DNA of 27,691 nt from Pseudomaricurvus sp965662505 (GTDB taxonomy: Bacteria > Pseudomonadota > Gammaproteobacteria > Pseudomonadales > Cellvibrionaceae), in contig NZ_CBFIHX010000041.1 in the NCBI RefSeq assembly GCF_965662505.1, positions 1 through 27,691 on the forward strand, read 5' to 3'. The first letter of the stretch is position 1. Every line of letters begins with the position of its first letter. This document shows, piece after piece, positions 15,475 to 23,173 of this stretch. The position numbers were made by a program, and so were the translations under genes. A model generated the notes under the pieces. It worked only from the letters and a program-made list of their open reading frames with translations. It made no database searches and was not told the origin of the DNA.

Positions 15475-17754
15475 TTAATGAATCACTTCCGGCAGCTCCG
15501 GCATCCCCAACAGACGGGTAAGTCCACTGCCCAAACCGCGTTCCAGACAGCGATTCACCGACTCGGCATCATCCTGAGCCATCACTTCATCCAGTAATTC
15601 TTCGGCCTGCTCCAGTGTAATGCTGCGAATCACCTTCTTCACTTTCGGCAAGTTGGTGGCGTTCATGGACAGCACGTCGTAACCCATCGCCATCAACAAC
15701 ACCGCCGCGGCCGGATCACCCGCCAGCTCACCACAAATACCAACACTGGCACCCTGACTGTGACCATCGCGCACCACCTGATGCAAGGCGCGCAATACCG
15801 CCGGATGGAAGGGCTCGTACAGATCCGCCACCCGGGGGTTGTTGCGATCCACGGCCAGCAAATACTGCGTCAGGTCGTTACTGCCCACCGACAGGAAGTC
15901 CGAGCGCGCTGCCAGTTCCCGCGCCTGATACACCGCTGCGGGGACTTCGATCATCACACCGATCGGCGGCAATTCAAGCTGGTAACCCTCTTCGAGTAAT
16001 TCGTGAAATGCTCGATAAATCAATGCCTTGGCTGACTCCAACTCACTCACACTGGATACCATGGGCAACATGATACGCATGTTGTTGAGACCTTCACTGG
16101 CTTTCAACATCGCGCGAATTTGAGCCAGAAAAATTTCCGGATGGTCGAGAGTGACACGAATACCGCGCCACCCCAGAAACGGGTTTTCCTCTTCGATGGG
16201 GAAATAACTGAGGGACTTGTCCCCGCCCACATCGAGGGTACGCATGGTGACAGTGTGAGGCGCAAAGGCTTCCAGCTGCTCACGGTAGATCAGTCGCTGC
16301 TCCTCTTCACTGGGGAAACGATCGCGCAGCAGGAATGGAATCTCGGTACGGTAGAGGCCAACCCCTTCCGCACCGCGCTCCAGCGAGCGCACCACATCGG
16401 CCATCAGGCCCGTGTTTACCCATAGGGGCACACGGTGTTGATCCAGCGTCTCGCAAGGCAGATCGCGCAGAGCTTCCAGGCCTTTGACCAGCTCGCGCTC
16501 TTCGGCACAAATGTCTTCATAGTGTTTAAGCAGAGTTGTGCTGGGGTCGGTGTAGAGCATGCCGCGATAACCGTCGACAATCACGCGGCGCTCGGAAATC
16601 TGGGTGTAGGGCAGATCCACCGCCCCCATCACCGTCGGCACCCCCATTGCACGGGCCAGAATCGCCACGTGTGAGTTGCTGGAGCCCTGCACAGAAACCA
16701 GTCCGGCCAGCTGATCTTTGGGCACTTCACCGAGCATCGAGGCGGTCAGCTCTTCCCCCACCAAAATGGCGTTTGGGGGGAAGACCCGCGACTGCTGGGA
16801 GGATTCCTGCAGATAGGCGAGCACCCGTCGGCCGAGATCGCGGATATCCGCCGCGCGCTCGCGCAGGTAGGCATCACTCATACTGCTGAAATTGCGCTCG
16901 TGCTCGAGAATCACCTCACTCCAGGCGTAGGCAGCGCTGACGCCCTGACGGATACGCTCAGTCACTTCGCCGCCCAGTGACGCATCGTCCAGCATCGACA
17001 GGTAGGCATCGAACAAAGCCCGCTCCTGAGTGTTTAACCGCTGTTCCAGTTGCTTACCGAGATTTTTCACATCCTCCCGGGCAGAGCCCAGGCAGCGCTG
17101 GAAGAAGGCCAGTTCCTCGTCAACATCCTCACAGGGCTGGAAAGGTACGCCGCGCAAATCCGCGGCCGGAGACATGACCACCACATGGCCGATGGCGACA
17201 CCAGGGGAGCCGGCCACACCTTTGAAGCGAGCCTCCTGTGCGTTCTGCCCCATAGCCTTGAGCACGCCAGTGGCTTCCGCGTGAGCGATAACCCCGGCCA
17301 ACTGAGCCGACATGGTGACCAGAAACGCCTCTTCACCCTCGTCAAACCGGCGGCTGTCCACCTGCTGAATGACCAGTACACCCAGAACCTGGCGCTGATG
17401 AATGATGGGCACCCCCAGAAACGAGCTGTAACGCTCTTCCCCGGTGGCTTCGAAATATTGATATTTAGGGTGCGCAGTGGCCAGTTCGAGGTTGATGGGT
17501 TCTTCCCGCTGAGCGACGTAACCCACCAGACCTTCACCCAGCCCCAAACTGACATGACCCACGGCGTTTTGATTCAGGCCATCGGTGGCCATCAACAGGT
17601 ACTGGCCCTTGCCGTCGCGCAGGTAAGCTGAACACACGTGGGTGGCCATCACGGCTTTGACCCGCTGCACAATGATATTCAGTGCGGAGGCGAGATCGCG
17701 GGCGGAGTTGACCTCCTGCACGATACTGCGCAGGGAATTCAGCATGGTTGGCAT
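15475..17754 (-). CDS. ptsP: Phosphoenolpyruvate-protein phosphotransferase PtsP (EI-Ntr)
   Basis: EI-Ntr takes phosphate from PEP and passes it to NPr in the nitrogen PTS, a regulatory cascade in the cytoplasm. The start chosen at 17752-17754 follows GGGAGGA, overlapping the rppH end, and gives 759 aa (E. coli 748); a longer 783-aa form is unlikely. An N-terminal GAF domain (about 1-165) is followed by the EI part. The phospho-histidine is His362 in SSNSHVAILARAMGVPTVMG. The PEP-binding half contains TLDVGGDK, SVGSNDLTQYLLAVDR and GICGELAGDP. The gap to rppH is one base, so translation is coupled. No ptsN or ptsO gene is in the window. Confidence 0.96.
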   Translation of the reverse strand: MPTMLNSLRSIVQEVNSARDLASALNIIVQRVKAVMATHVCSAYLRDGKGQYLLMATDGLNQNAVGHVSLGLGEGLVGYVAQREEPINLELATAHPKYQYFEATGEERYSSFLGVPIIHQRQVLGVLVIQQVDSRRFDEGEEAFLVTMSAQLAGVIAHAEATGVLKAMGQNAQEARFKGVAGSPGVAIGHVVVMSPAADLRGVPFQPCEDVDEELAFFQRCLGSAREDVKNLGKQLEQRLNTQERALFDAYLSMLDDASLGGEVTERIRQGVSAAYAWSEVILEHERNFSSMSDAYLRERAADIRDLGRRVLAYLQESSQQSRVFPPNAILVGEELTASMLGEVPKDQLAGLVSVQGSSNSHVAILARAMGVPTVMGAVDLPYTQISERRVIVDGYRGMLYTDPSTTLLKHYEDICAEERELVKGLEALRDLPCETLDQHRVPLWVNTGLMADVVRSLERGAEGVGLYRTEIPFLLRDRFPSEEEQRLIYREQLEAFAPHTVTMRTLDVGGDKSLSYFPIEEENPFLGWRGIRVTLDHPEIFLAQIRAMLKASEGLNNMRIMLPMVSSVSELESAKALIYRAFHELLEEGYQLELPPIGVMIEVPAAVYQARELAARSDFLSVGSNDLTQYLLAVDRNNPRVADLYEPFHPAVLRALHQVVRDGHSQGASVGICGELAGDPAAAVLLMAMGYDVLSMNATNLPKVKKVIRSITLEQAEELLDEVMAQDDAESVNRCLERGLGSGLTRLLGMPELPEVIH

Positions 17755-17755
17755 C

Positions 17756-18292
17756 TTATCCTCCCATCGCATGACCTGCGCCTCGTTGAGAATGATGTCG
17801 GCTGAGGCGGGTTTCCAGCTCGGCATGGGCCATCGCCAGCTCTTTCATCGCCCGGCGATACACATCGCGCTTGAAGGAAACCACCTGGTCCAGAGGATAC
17901 CAATAACTCACCCAGCGCCAGTGGTCGAATTCGGCGGGGCCATCGTTAACCAGACTGATCGCCTCATCGTCCGATTCCAGCTGCAGCAGAAACCATTTTT
18001 GTTTTTGACCGATGCACAGTGGATTGGAGCCGTGACGCAACAGGCGACGAGGCAAGCGATAACGCAACCAACCGCGGGTACGGGCGAGGATTTTGACATC
18101 CTTGCGGGTCAGGCCGACCTCTTCGTGTAATTCCCGAAACAAGGCCTGCTCGGGATCTTCATTTTCCTGAATGCCGCCCTGGGGGAATTGCCAGGCGTCC
18201 TGACCGCCGACGCGACGCGCCCACAGCACCTGACCCTGACGGTTGGTCAGTATAATGCCTACATTGGGTCGAAAACCGTCAGCGTCTATCAC
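17756..18292 (-). CDS. rppH: RNA pyrophosphohydrolase RppH (Nudix)
   Basis: RppH removes pyrophosphate from the 5' end of mRNAs and so opens them to RNase E decay. The 178-aa protein has a complete Nudix box at residues 39-61 (GGIQENEDPEQALFRELHEE then VGL), fitting GX5EX7REUXEEXGU. DGFRPNVGIIL at the start and WQFPQGG are typical of RppH, as is the C-terminal FKRDVYRRAMKELA. The start is GTG at 18290-18292 with a GGGAGGG ribosome site five bases before it. It is the first gene of an rppH-ptsP unit, the same order as in E. coli. Confidence 0.95.
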   Translation of the reverse strand: MIDADGFRPNVGIILTNRQGQVLWARRVGGQDAWQFPQGGIQENEDPEQALFRELHEEVGLTRKDVKILARTRGWLRYRLPRRLLRHGSNPLCIGQKQKWFLLQLESDDEAISLVNDGPAEFDHWRWVSYWYPLDQVVSFKRDVYRRAMKELAMAHAELETRLSRHHSQRGAGHAMGG

Positions 18293-18470
18293 TCAAACCC
18301 TCCCAGGCACACATTGTCTATTCTGCTTATCGAATGGCTATTGTTCCACAAACAAACAAGTTTCATCAATGCGGCCAATGACTTAGGTGTTTAATTTATG
18401 TCAATGAAGGCACGATTCCCAAAAACAGCCGCCCCTCACCACAAAAATATCACCATTAGTAACACTTAGG

Positions 18471-18499
18471 AAAAGGCTGCGGTATCCTTAGGGCCTTTT
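18471..18499. other. Inverted repeat upstream of the HAD gene
   Basis: AAAAGGC (18471-18477) and GCCTTTT (18493-18499) form a perfect 7-bp inverted repeat with a 15-base loop. It overlaps a TTGACA sequence at 18498-18503 that could be a -35 box for the next gene, so it may be an operator or an upstream terminator. Confidence 0.35.
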
Positions 18500-18559
18500 G
18501 ACACTGGCTGTCGGCATCTAAACAGCAACCTAATTTTAAACCGTATAAGAGGACATCAC

Positions 18560-19231
18560 GTGAGACTGGCTATATTCGATCTGGACAACACCTTAATCGC
18601 CGGCGACAGCGATCACGGCTGGGGCGAATTTATGGTCGCTCAGGGCATGGTTGATCCCGTGGTGTACAAACGTGCCAATGACCAGTTTTACGCCGATTAC
18701 GAGCGCGGGGAAATGGACTTACAGGCTTATCTGAATTTCTCTCTGGAGCCCCTCACCCGCTACACCCAGGAAGAGTTGAGCAGCCTGCACCAGAAGTTTA
18801 TGCAGGAAGTGATCGCTCCCATACGTCTGCCGCAGGCCGAAGCCTTGCTGGCCAAACACCGCGCCGACGGCGATTACCTGTTGATCATCACCTCCACCAA
18901 CGGTTTTATCACCAAACCCATCGCCGAATCCCTGGGCGTGGACGACATCCTCGCCACCGATGCCGAAATCATCAACGACCGCTATACCGGCAAGATGACC
19001 GGCATTCCCTGTTTTCAGGATGGCAAGATCACCCGTCTGCACCAGTGGTTGGAAACCGCCGCCGATAAAGGCTTCGACGGCGATCTGACGGACTGCTATT
19101 TCTACAGTGACTCGATTAACGACCTGCCGCTGATGCAGGAAGTCCCCAATCCGGTCGCTGTCGACCCGGACGACGCTCTGCGCCAGCACGCCGAACAACA
19201 CGGCTGGCCCGTTATCAGCCTGCGCGACTGA
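18560..19231 (+). CDS. HAD-IB family phosphatase (SerB-like)
   Basis: This is a HAD hydrolase of the phosphoserine-phosphatase-like IB group. The substrate is unproven; histidinol phosphate is a possibility suggested for relatives in pseudomonads, phosphoserine another. Motif I is FDLDNT with Asp7 (nucleophile) and Asp9, motif II has Thr111 in IITSTNG, Lys156 lies in DGKITRL, and motif IV is YFYSDSINDLPLM with Asp184 and Asp188. The helical cap lies at about 20-85. The start is GTG at 18560 with a good AGAGGA site. The 223-aa length is normal. It is divergent from rppH, as I recall for the homologous genes in Pseudomonas, and 62 bases before the imelysin-like gene. Confidence 0.9.
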   Translation: MRLAIFDLDNTLIAGDSDHGWGEFMVAQGMVDPVVYKRANDQFYADYERGEMDLQAYLNFSLEPLTRYTQEELSSLHQKFMQEVIAPIRLPQAEALLAKHRADGDYLLIITSTNGFITKPIAESLGVDDILATDAEIINDRYTGKMTGIPCFQDGKITRLHQWLETAADKGFDGDLTDCYFYSDSINDLPLMQEVPNPVAVDPDDALRQHAEQHGWPVISLRD

Positions 19232-19293
19232 GAGACAGCGCGGCAGACTCACGACCTATGCCACACCGACCCCCTTTGTTCTGGAATACGTTC

Positions 19294-20433
19294 ATGATTC
19301 ACCTGCGTCCACTAACCCTTGTGCTGCTCTGTGCCCTGTTCAGTGGCTGCGAAAAAACCGCGGAACCCGAAACCTCGCCCGATACGCCAGCCACTACCGA
19401 GGTGTCTGCCGAAGAGCTCAGCCCGAGCACCCGCCACAGCTGGGACACCGCCGCCGATCTGCTGCAACAAGCCGAGCTACAGACCAGCACTTTGCAAACG
19501 GCCATTGCCGAGTTTGTCGCCACGCCCAGCGAAGAGTCACTGCGTCAGGCGCGCGCGCAATGGCAACTCACGCACAACCAACTGCAACAGCTGTCCCTGC
19601 TATTTGCACTGGGTGACGTCAGCCCTACCCTGTTTGCCCCCCTGCGGCAGGCGCACTTCCAGCTGGACGCCTGGCCCATAGAACCCGGCTATCTGGACTA
19701 CTTTGATGTGTATCCACACAGCGGCATCGTCAATGACATCGTGATCAATATTGATGAGGCGTCCATCCGTGAACAACACGGCTTTACCAGCGATTCGGAC
19801 GTCAGCCTCGGCATGCACGCGATCAGCTATCTGCTCTGGGGAGAGAATCGCCAGCGGCCAGTCAGCGATTATATTCCCGCCGAGCCCACTTCACTGCAGA
19901 CACAAAGTGGCATCAAACCTAAGCATCTGCCCAACCAACGGCGGATAGCGCTGCTGCAATTGCAGGCTGACTTATTGGCTGAAGATATCAAGGCGCTGGG
20001 TTATCAATTCTCGCAACCGGCCAGTGGACTGAATACCGCCTATGCCCGTCTGGCTGCCGCAGCTCAATTAGAACTGTGGCAGCGAAGCGTGGTTCAGGTC
20101 TTGGATAACCTGCAGAAACAACTGCCAACAGGCGAAGCCGATGACGACGTCGAGCAACATAGTCGCTTTGCCGGCGGACAGGGACAGGTTCTGGCCGATA
20201 CGTTAAAAGGCGTACAACAGCTGCTGCTTAGCCACGACGATAATATCCAGCCATTGGCTCACTGGCTCAATCCCCAAGGGGATCTTACAGTGCTCACAAC
20301 ACAGCTTCAGCAAACCGAAGCCACGCTCCGTGAGGCGGACAAAGACTGGGAGGGGATAGATGCAGAACAGATTCAGACCCTCAACCAGCAATTACGTCAG
20401 TTGAAGGCCTGGTTCCAGCCCCAGGGTAGATAA
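19294..20433 (+). CDS. Imelysin-like (M75) lipoprotein
   Basis: The imelysin family holds periplasmic or surface proteins often tied to iron uptake, and proteolysis is doubtful for many. The start at 19294 is preferred because GGAAT precedes it and it gives a compact lipoprotein signal (MIHLRPLTLVLLCALFSGC, Cys19), 379 aa in all; an ATG at 19258 adds 12 residues. Mature helices surround the signature LGMHAISYLLWGEN (His175), which fits GxHxxE except that the Glu is Ser. QLDAWPIEPGYLDY and GIVNDIV are also family-like. It is the second gene after the HAD gene. The terminal Gln-rich helices may form a coiled coil. No receptor or peroxidase partner gene lies next to it. Confidence 0.85.
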   Translation: MIHLRPLTLVLLCALFSGCEKTAEPETSPDTPATTEVSAEELSPSTRHSWDTAADLLQQAELQTSTLQTAIAEFVATPSEESLRQARAQWQLTHNQLQQLSLLFALGDVSPTLFAPLRQAHFQLDAWPIEPGYLDYFDVYPHSGIVNDIVINIDEASIREQHGFTSDSDVSLGMHAISYLLWGENRQRPVSDYIPAEPTSLQTQSGIKPKHLPNQRRIALLQLQADLLAEDIKALGYQFSQPASGLNTAYARLAAAAQLELWQRSVVQVLDNLQKQLPTGEADDDVEQHSRFAGGQGQVLADTLKGVQQLLLSHDDNIQPLAHWLNPQGDLTVLTTQLQQTEATLREADKDWEGIDAEQIQTLNQQLRQLKAWFQPQGR

Positions 20434-20458
20434 ACTCCCAAGGCAGACAGACAAGTTC

Positions 20459-21664
20459 CTAGGGCAGGTAGACTCGCGCAAACACGGCTTTCAGATAATC
20501 CGTTTCCGGAATGGCTGGGTGCACCGGGTGATCCGCACCCTGTCCGCCCTGGTGAATGATCTGAGCGTGACGGTCGAGGTGGCGAGCGGCACCGCGAACG
20601 ATTTCCACTAACGCTGTTTTCTCCAAATGCATGGAGCAAGAGGCGGACACCAGAATGCCGTCGCGGGACAGCAGGCGAATCGCCAGCTCATTCAGGTGGC
20701 GGTAGGCCGCCTCACCGGATTTCTGATCTTTTTTGCGCTTGATAAACGCCGGCGGGTCGAGCACCACAATATCGAACTGTTCACCCTGCTCAATCAGACC
20801 TTTCAACACCTGAATGGCCTTGCCATGCAAACCGGTCATGCGATCGTCAACGCCATTCAGCGCGGCGTTCTCGCCCACCCATTCCAGCGCCTGTTCGGAC
20901 GCATCCACACACACCACTTCACTGGCGCCGGCAGCGGCCGCTTGCACACCCCAGCCGCCGACGTAGGAAAACACATCCAGCACCCGCTTGCCCGGAGACA
21001 AACGCTGCAGCATCGCGCGGTTCTCACGGTGGTCGTAGAACCAGCCGGTTTTCTGACCTTCGGCAATCGGAGCCAGAAAGCGCACGCCGTTTTCCACCAG
21101 TTCCACCGCTTCCGGCACATCACCGATGGCTTCGACGTAATCGTTCAGTCCTTCCAAACTGCGAGCAGAGTGATCGTTGCGCAATAAAATGGCTTCCGGT
21201 TTGAGGCACTTCTGCAGCGCTTCGACGATGGCATCCTTCTGCTTTTCCATGCCAGCGGTGGCCATCTGTACCACCAGGTAATCGCCAAAACGATCAACCA
21301 CCAGACCGGGCAACAGGTCACTGTCACCGTAGATCAAACGATAATAAGGTTCGTTGAAACAGGCCTCCCGCAACCCCAGCGCCTGCTTGATCCGATGCAC
21401 CAGCAGGGATTTGTTCAGCGGGTGCGCCACATCGCGATTGACGATACGACCGCAGATCAGACTGTCCGGGTTCATGGTCGCAATCGCCAGCGCTTTGCCC
21501 TGCTGATTACACACCAACACCTGATCGCCCGCCGTGAAGGACTTCAGCGGCGACTGTTTAACATCCACCTCATTGGAAAAAACCCACAAGTGGCCACGTT
21601 TCAAACGGCGGTCTGCCTGCGATTTCAGGATCAGTTTCGGTAGGGTCGTTGCTTCGGTGGTCAT
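20459..21664 (-). CDS. rlmI: 23S rRNA m5C1962 methyltransferase RlmI
   Basis: RlmI methylates cytosine 1962 of 23S rRNA with S-adenosylmethionine. The 401-aa protein (E. coli 396) has an N-terminal PUA domain (about 10-75, RRLKRGHLWVFSNEV) and a central region with GQKTGWFYDHRENR (203-216). The Rossmann methyltransferase domain follows, with the SAM motif VLDVFSYVGGWGVQAAAAGA (228-247), VVLDPPAF (300-307) and SASCSM with the likely catalytic Cys343. The ATG at 21662-21664 has a GGAGAT site. A perfect TATAAT lies 127 bases upstream, with a repeat array in the resulting leader. It converges on the imelysin-like gene with a 25-base gap. A sister activity within COG1092 is possible but less likely. 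Confidence 0.94.
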   Translation of the reverse strand: MTTEATTLPKLILKSQADRRLKRGHLWVFSNEVDVKQSPLKSFTAGDQVLVCNQQGKALAIATMNPDSLICGRIVNRDVAHPLNKSLLVHRIKQALGLREACFNEPYYRLIYGDSDLLPGLVVDRFGDYLVVQMATAGMEKQKDAIVEALQKCLKPEAILLRNDHSARSLEGLNDYVEAIGDVPEAVELVENGVRFLAPIAEGQKTGWFYDHRENRAMLQRLSPGKRVLDVFSYVGGWGVQAAAAGASEVVCVDASEQALEWVGENAALNGVDDRMTGLHGKAIQVLKGLIEQGEQFDIVVLDPPAFIKRKKDQKSGEAAYRHLNELAIRLLSRDGILVSASCSMHLEKTALVEIVRGAARHLDRHAQIIHQGGQGADHPVHPAIPETDYLKAVFARVYLP

Positions 21665-21704
21665 GGTAATCTCCGGAAAAATCCGATGGAGGGGACAACA
21701 GCAG

Positions 21705-21768
21705 TGGATAAACCATCAAACGTGGATACACATCTTTTAAAATGGATAAAACACGATGGATAAAACAC
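21705..21768. repeat. TGGATAAA repeats in the rlmI leader
   Basis: TGGATAAA occurs at 21705, 21743 and 21757, with a variant TGGATACA at 21723. The last two belong to an exact 12-base repeat, TGGATAAAACAC, with a 14-base period. On the minus strand these are TTTATCCA elements between the presumed rlmI promoter and its start codon. Confidence 0.7.
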
Positions 21769-21791
21769 AGTTGGCGCTGGGACAGGCGCGC

Positions 21792-21797
21792 ATTATA
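21792..21797 (-). promoter_or_regulatory. Possible -10 box of rlmI
   Basis: A perfect TATAAT on the minus strand sits 127 bases before the rlmI start. The sequence 16-18 bases further upstream (CCCCAA or similar) is a poor -35, so an activator or another start cannot be excluded. Confidence 0.38.
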
Positions 21798-21820
21798 GGT
21801 GAAAATAACCGACTTGGGGG

Positions 21821-21878
21821 CTGTTAACACCGTTTGCCAGTGATTCTGTTAAAACCGTTTACCGGTGACTCTGTTAAA
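21821..21878. repeat. 25-bp tandem repeat between rlmI and the DUF4136 gene
   Basis: Two 25-base units (21821-21845 and 21846-21870) begin CTGTTAA and differ at only five positions. A third partial copy, CTGTTAAA, runs to 21878. Each unit contains ACCGTTT followed by a TGA(T/C)T end. A further CTGTTAACC at 21908 lies in a small hairpin, AGGGT / ACCCT. Confidence 0.75.
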
Positions 21879-21931
21879 GTAGCCCATTGCTGCTAAGCTC
21901 CAAGGGTCTGTTAACCCTAGACCAGAACCTA

Positions 21932-21947
21932 AATAGCACGCGCTATT
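21932..21947 (+). other. Small inverted repeat before the DUF4136 gene
   Basis: AATAGC and GCTATT form a perfect 6-bp inverted repeat with a 4-base loop, 29 bases before the start codon. It overlaps a TATTAT sequence (21944-21949) that could be a -10 box. It may be an operator or leader hairpin. Confidence 0.35.
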
Positions 21948-21975
21948 ATTTTATTAACGATATGGAACCGTCACG

Positions 21976-22533
21976 ATGCGTTTATTTTCTCCCCTGCTGT
22001 TTATCACCTTTCTGGCAGCCACTCTGTCAGCCTGTAACCCTGTTGCCTATAAGGGCATGGAAACCTCTCCGGCCAAACTTCAGGGCCTGAAAACTTTTCA
22101 GTGGGAACCGGTCATCGCGTCGGACAGCAAGAATCAGGACGCCTTCGATCAGGCATTTCGCGAAGCCATGACCGCACATCTGCACAATAAAGGTTATGTC
22201 TCTGCCAAAGACAATGCCGATCTGACCGTCGATTACCGCATCAGTATGATTCCGGTGGAAGATCCCGCCGTGAATAACTCCCCGGGACTGGGGTGGCACC
22301 TGGATGAAACCGGTGAGCCGGTTTACGATGGTTGGGAACACCCTACCGGTATGGATAGCCTGATGCAGCGCGGGTTGGTGATTTTGACGTTAACTCGCAA
22401 CAGCGACGAAAGCATTGCCTGGCAGGCAGGTGCCTCCCGCAAAATAGAGACGGAAGAGTCCGCCTCGACGTTTAAATCTCACGCTAGCAAGCTGGCGGCG
22501 AAACTGGGCAAAGAAATCCCCAAAGCCAACTGA
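21976..22533 (+). CDS. DUF4136 family lipoprotein
   Basis: This is a predicted lipoprotein of unknown function. The 185-aa product has a short hydrophobic leader ending in LSAC (Cys20). The mature part shows FQWEP near the start and a pattern typical of DUF4136: AFREAMTAHLHNKGYVSAKD followed by ADLTVDYRISM, and later RGLVILTLTRNSDESIAWQA. Asn-Pro after the lipid cysteine predicts outer-membrane sorting rather than Asp-type inner-membrane retention. The gene stands alone on the plus strand, divergent from rlmI across repeat arrays, and ends 7 bases from acpH. Family membership is fairly sure; no function is proposed. Confidence 0.86.
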   Translation: MRLFSPLLFITFLAATLSACNPVAYKGMETSPAKLQGLKTFQWEPVIASDSKNQDAFDQAFREAMTAHLHNKGYVSAKDNADLTVDYRISMIPVEDPAVNNSPGLGWHLDETGEPVYDGWEHPTGMDSLMQRGLVILTLTRNSDESIAWQAGASRKIETEESASTFKSHASKLAAKLGKEIPKAN

Positions 22534-22540
22534 TCAACGC

Positions 22541-23143
22541 CTATCGACGCAGCTCGGCAGCCTTGTCTGCCAGCTGCGGCATCAACTGCAGAAACCCCCT
22601 TTCCAATTCCGAATACTGCGCCAGAACGGCTTGCCCCGCAGGCAGTAAATTGGTCTCAAAGCGAATACGCTGATCAATGCGTTCCAGCACCGGCAGAAAC
22701 ATCTCTTCACGCCCATACCCCTGAAACAGATCGTTGGCAGCAGCCCGGCGGATAAAACGAGCCGCAGACTCCGGCAAGCGCTCATGCCGCATCGCACACA
22801 ACTCGTAAAACGATTGACTGAACTCAGGTAGGGGAACATCAGAGAAGTGCGTCCAGTGACGCACCAGTAAGTGATCGAAGAAGACATCCAGCGCAATGCC
22901 ACCCACCCGTCGGTAGTCGGTACCCAGCGCCTCAAGGCAACTCAGGTATTGCGGATGGCTGTCCACATAAGCGTCCAGCTGGCGGTGCAATTGAATCCCC
23001 GACCTCACTCCCGGCGACCAGACATTACCCTGCTTGTCCGGCAGAGCGGCTGGCAGGGGGCCTTTGACAAAGTCTCCGAGAAACCCACCCAGCTGCCATT
23101 CCGGATCGGGGCCAGACAGAAGAATGTGGGCCAGGTAATTCAT
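22541..23143 (-). CDS. acpH: Acyl carrier protein phosphodiesterase AcpH
   Basis: AcpH removes the phosphopantetheine arm from acyl carrier protein; its importance in vivo is unclear. The 200-aa protein (E. coli 193) begins MNYLAHILLSG and contains GGFLGDFVKG, IQLHRQLDAYVDSHP and VGGIALDVFFDHLLVRHW. These His/Asp-rich motifs form the HD-like metal site of the family. It starts 30 bases after the gshA stop on the same strand, so it is probably the last gene of that transcript. The ribosome site is weak. Confidence 0.92.
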   Translation of the reverse strand: MNYLAHILLSGPDPEWQLGGFLGDFVKGPLPAALPDKQGNVWSPGVRSGIQLHRQLDAYVDSHPQYLSCLEALGTDYRRVGGIALDVFFDHLLVRHWTHFSDVPLPEFSQSFYELCAMRHERLPESAARFIRRAAANDLFQGYGREEMFLPVLERIDQRIRFETNLLPAGQAVLAQYSELERGFLQLMPQLADKAAELRR

Positions 23144-23173
23144 AACAACTCACGCGACGGAAACACGCACCCT

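Noticed and set aside
17050..17631. 193-codon frame on the plus strand opposite ptsP
   Set aside because: It lies wholly inside a secure ptsP gene, has no family motifs, and its composition mirrors the opposite-strand codons.
17755..17826. N-terminal extension of PtsP to 783 residues
   Set aside because: It would overlap the end of rppH and lacks family similarity, while GGGAGGA directly precedes the ATG at 17754.
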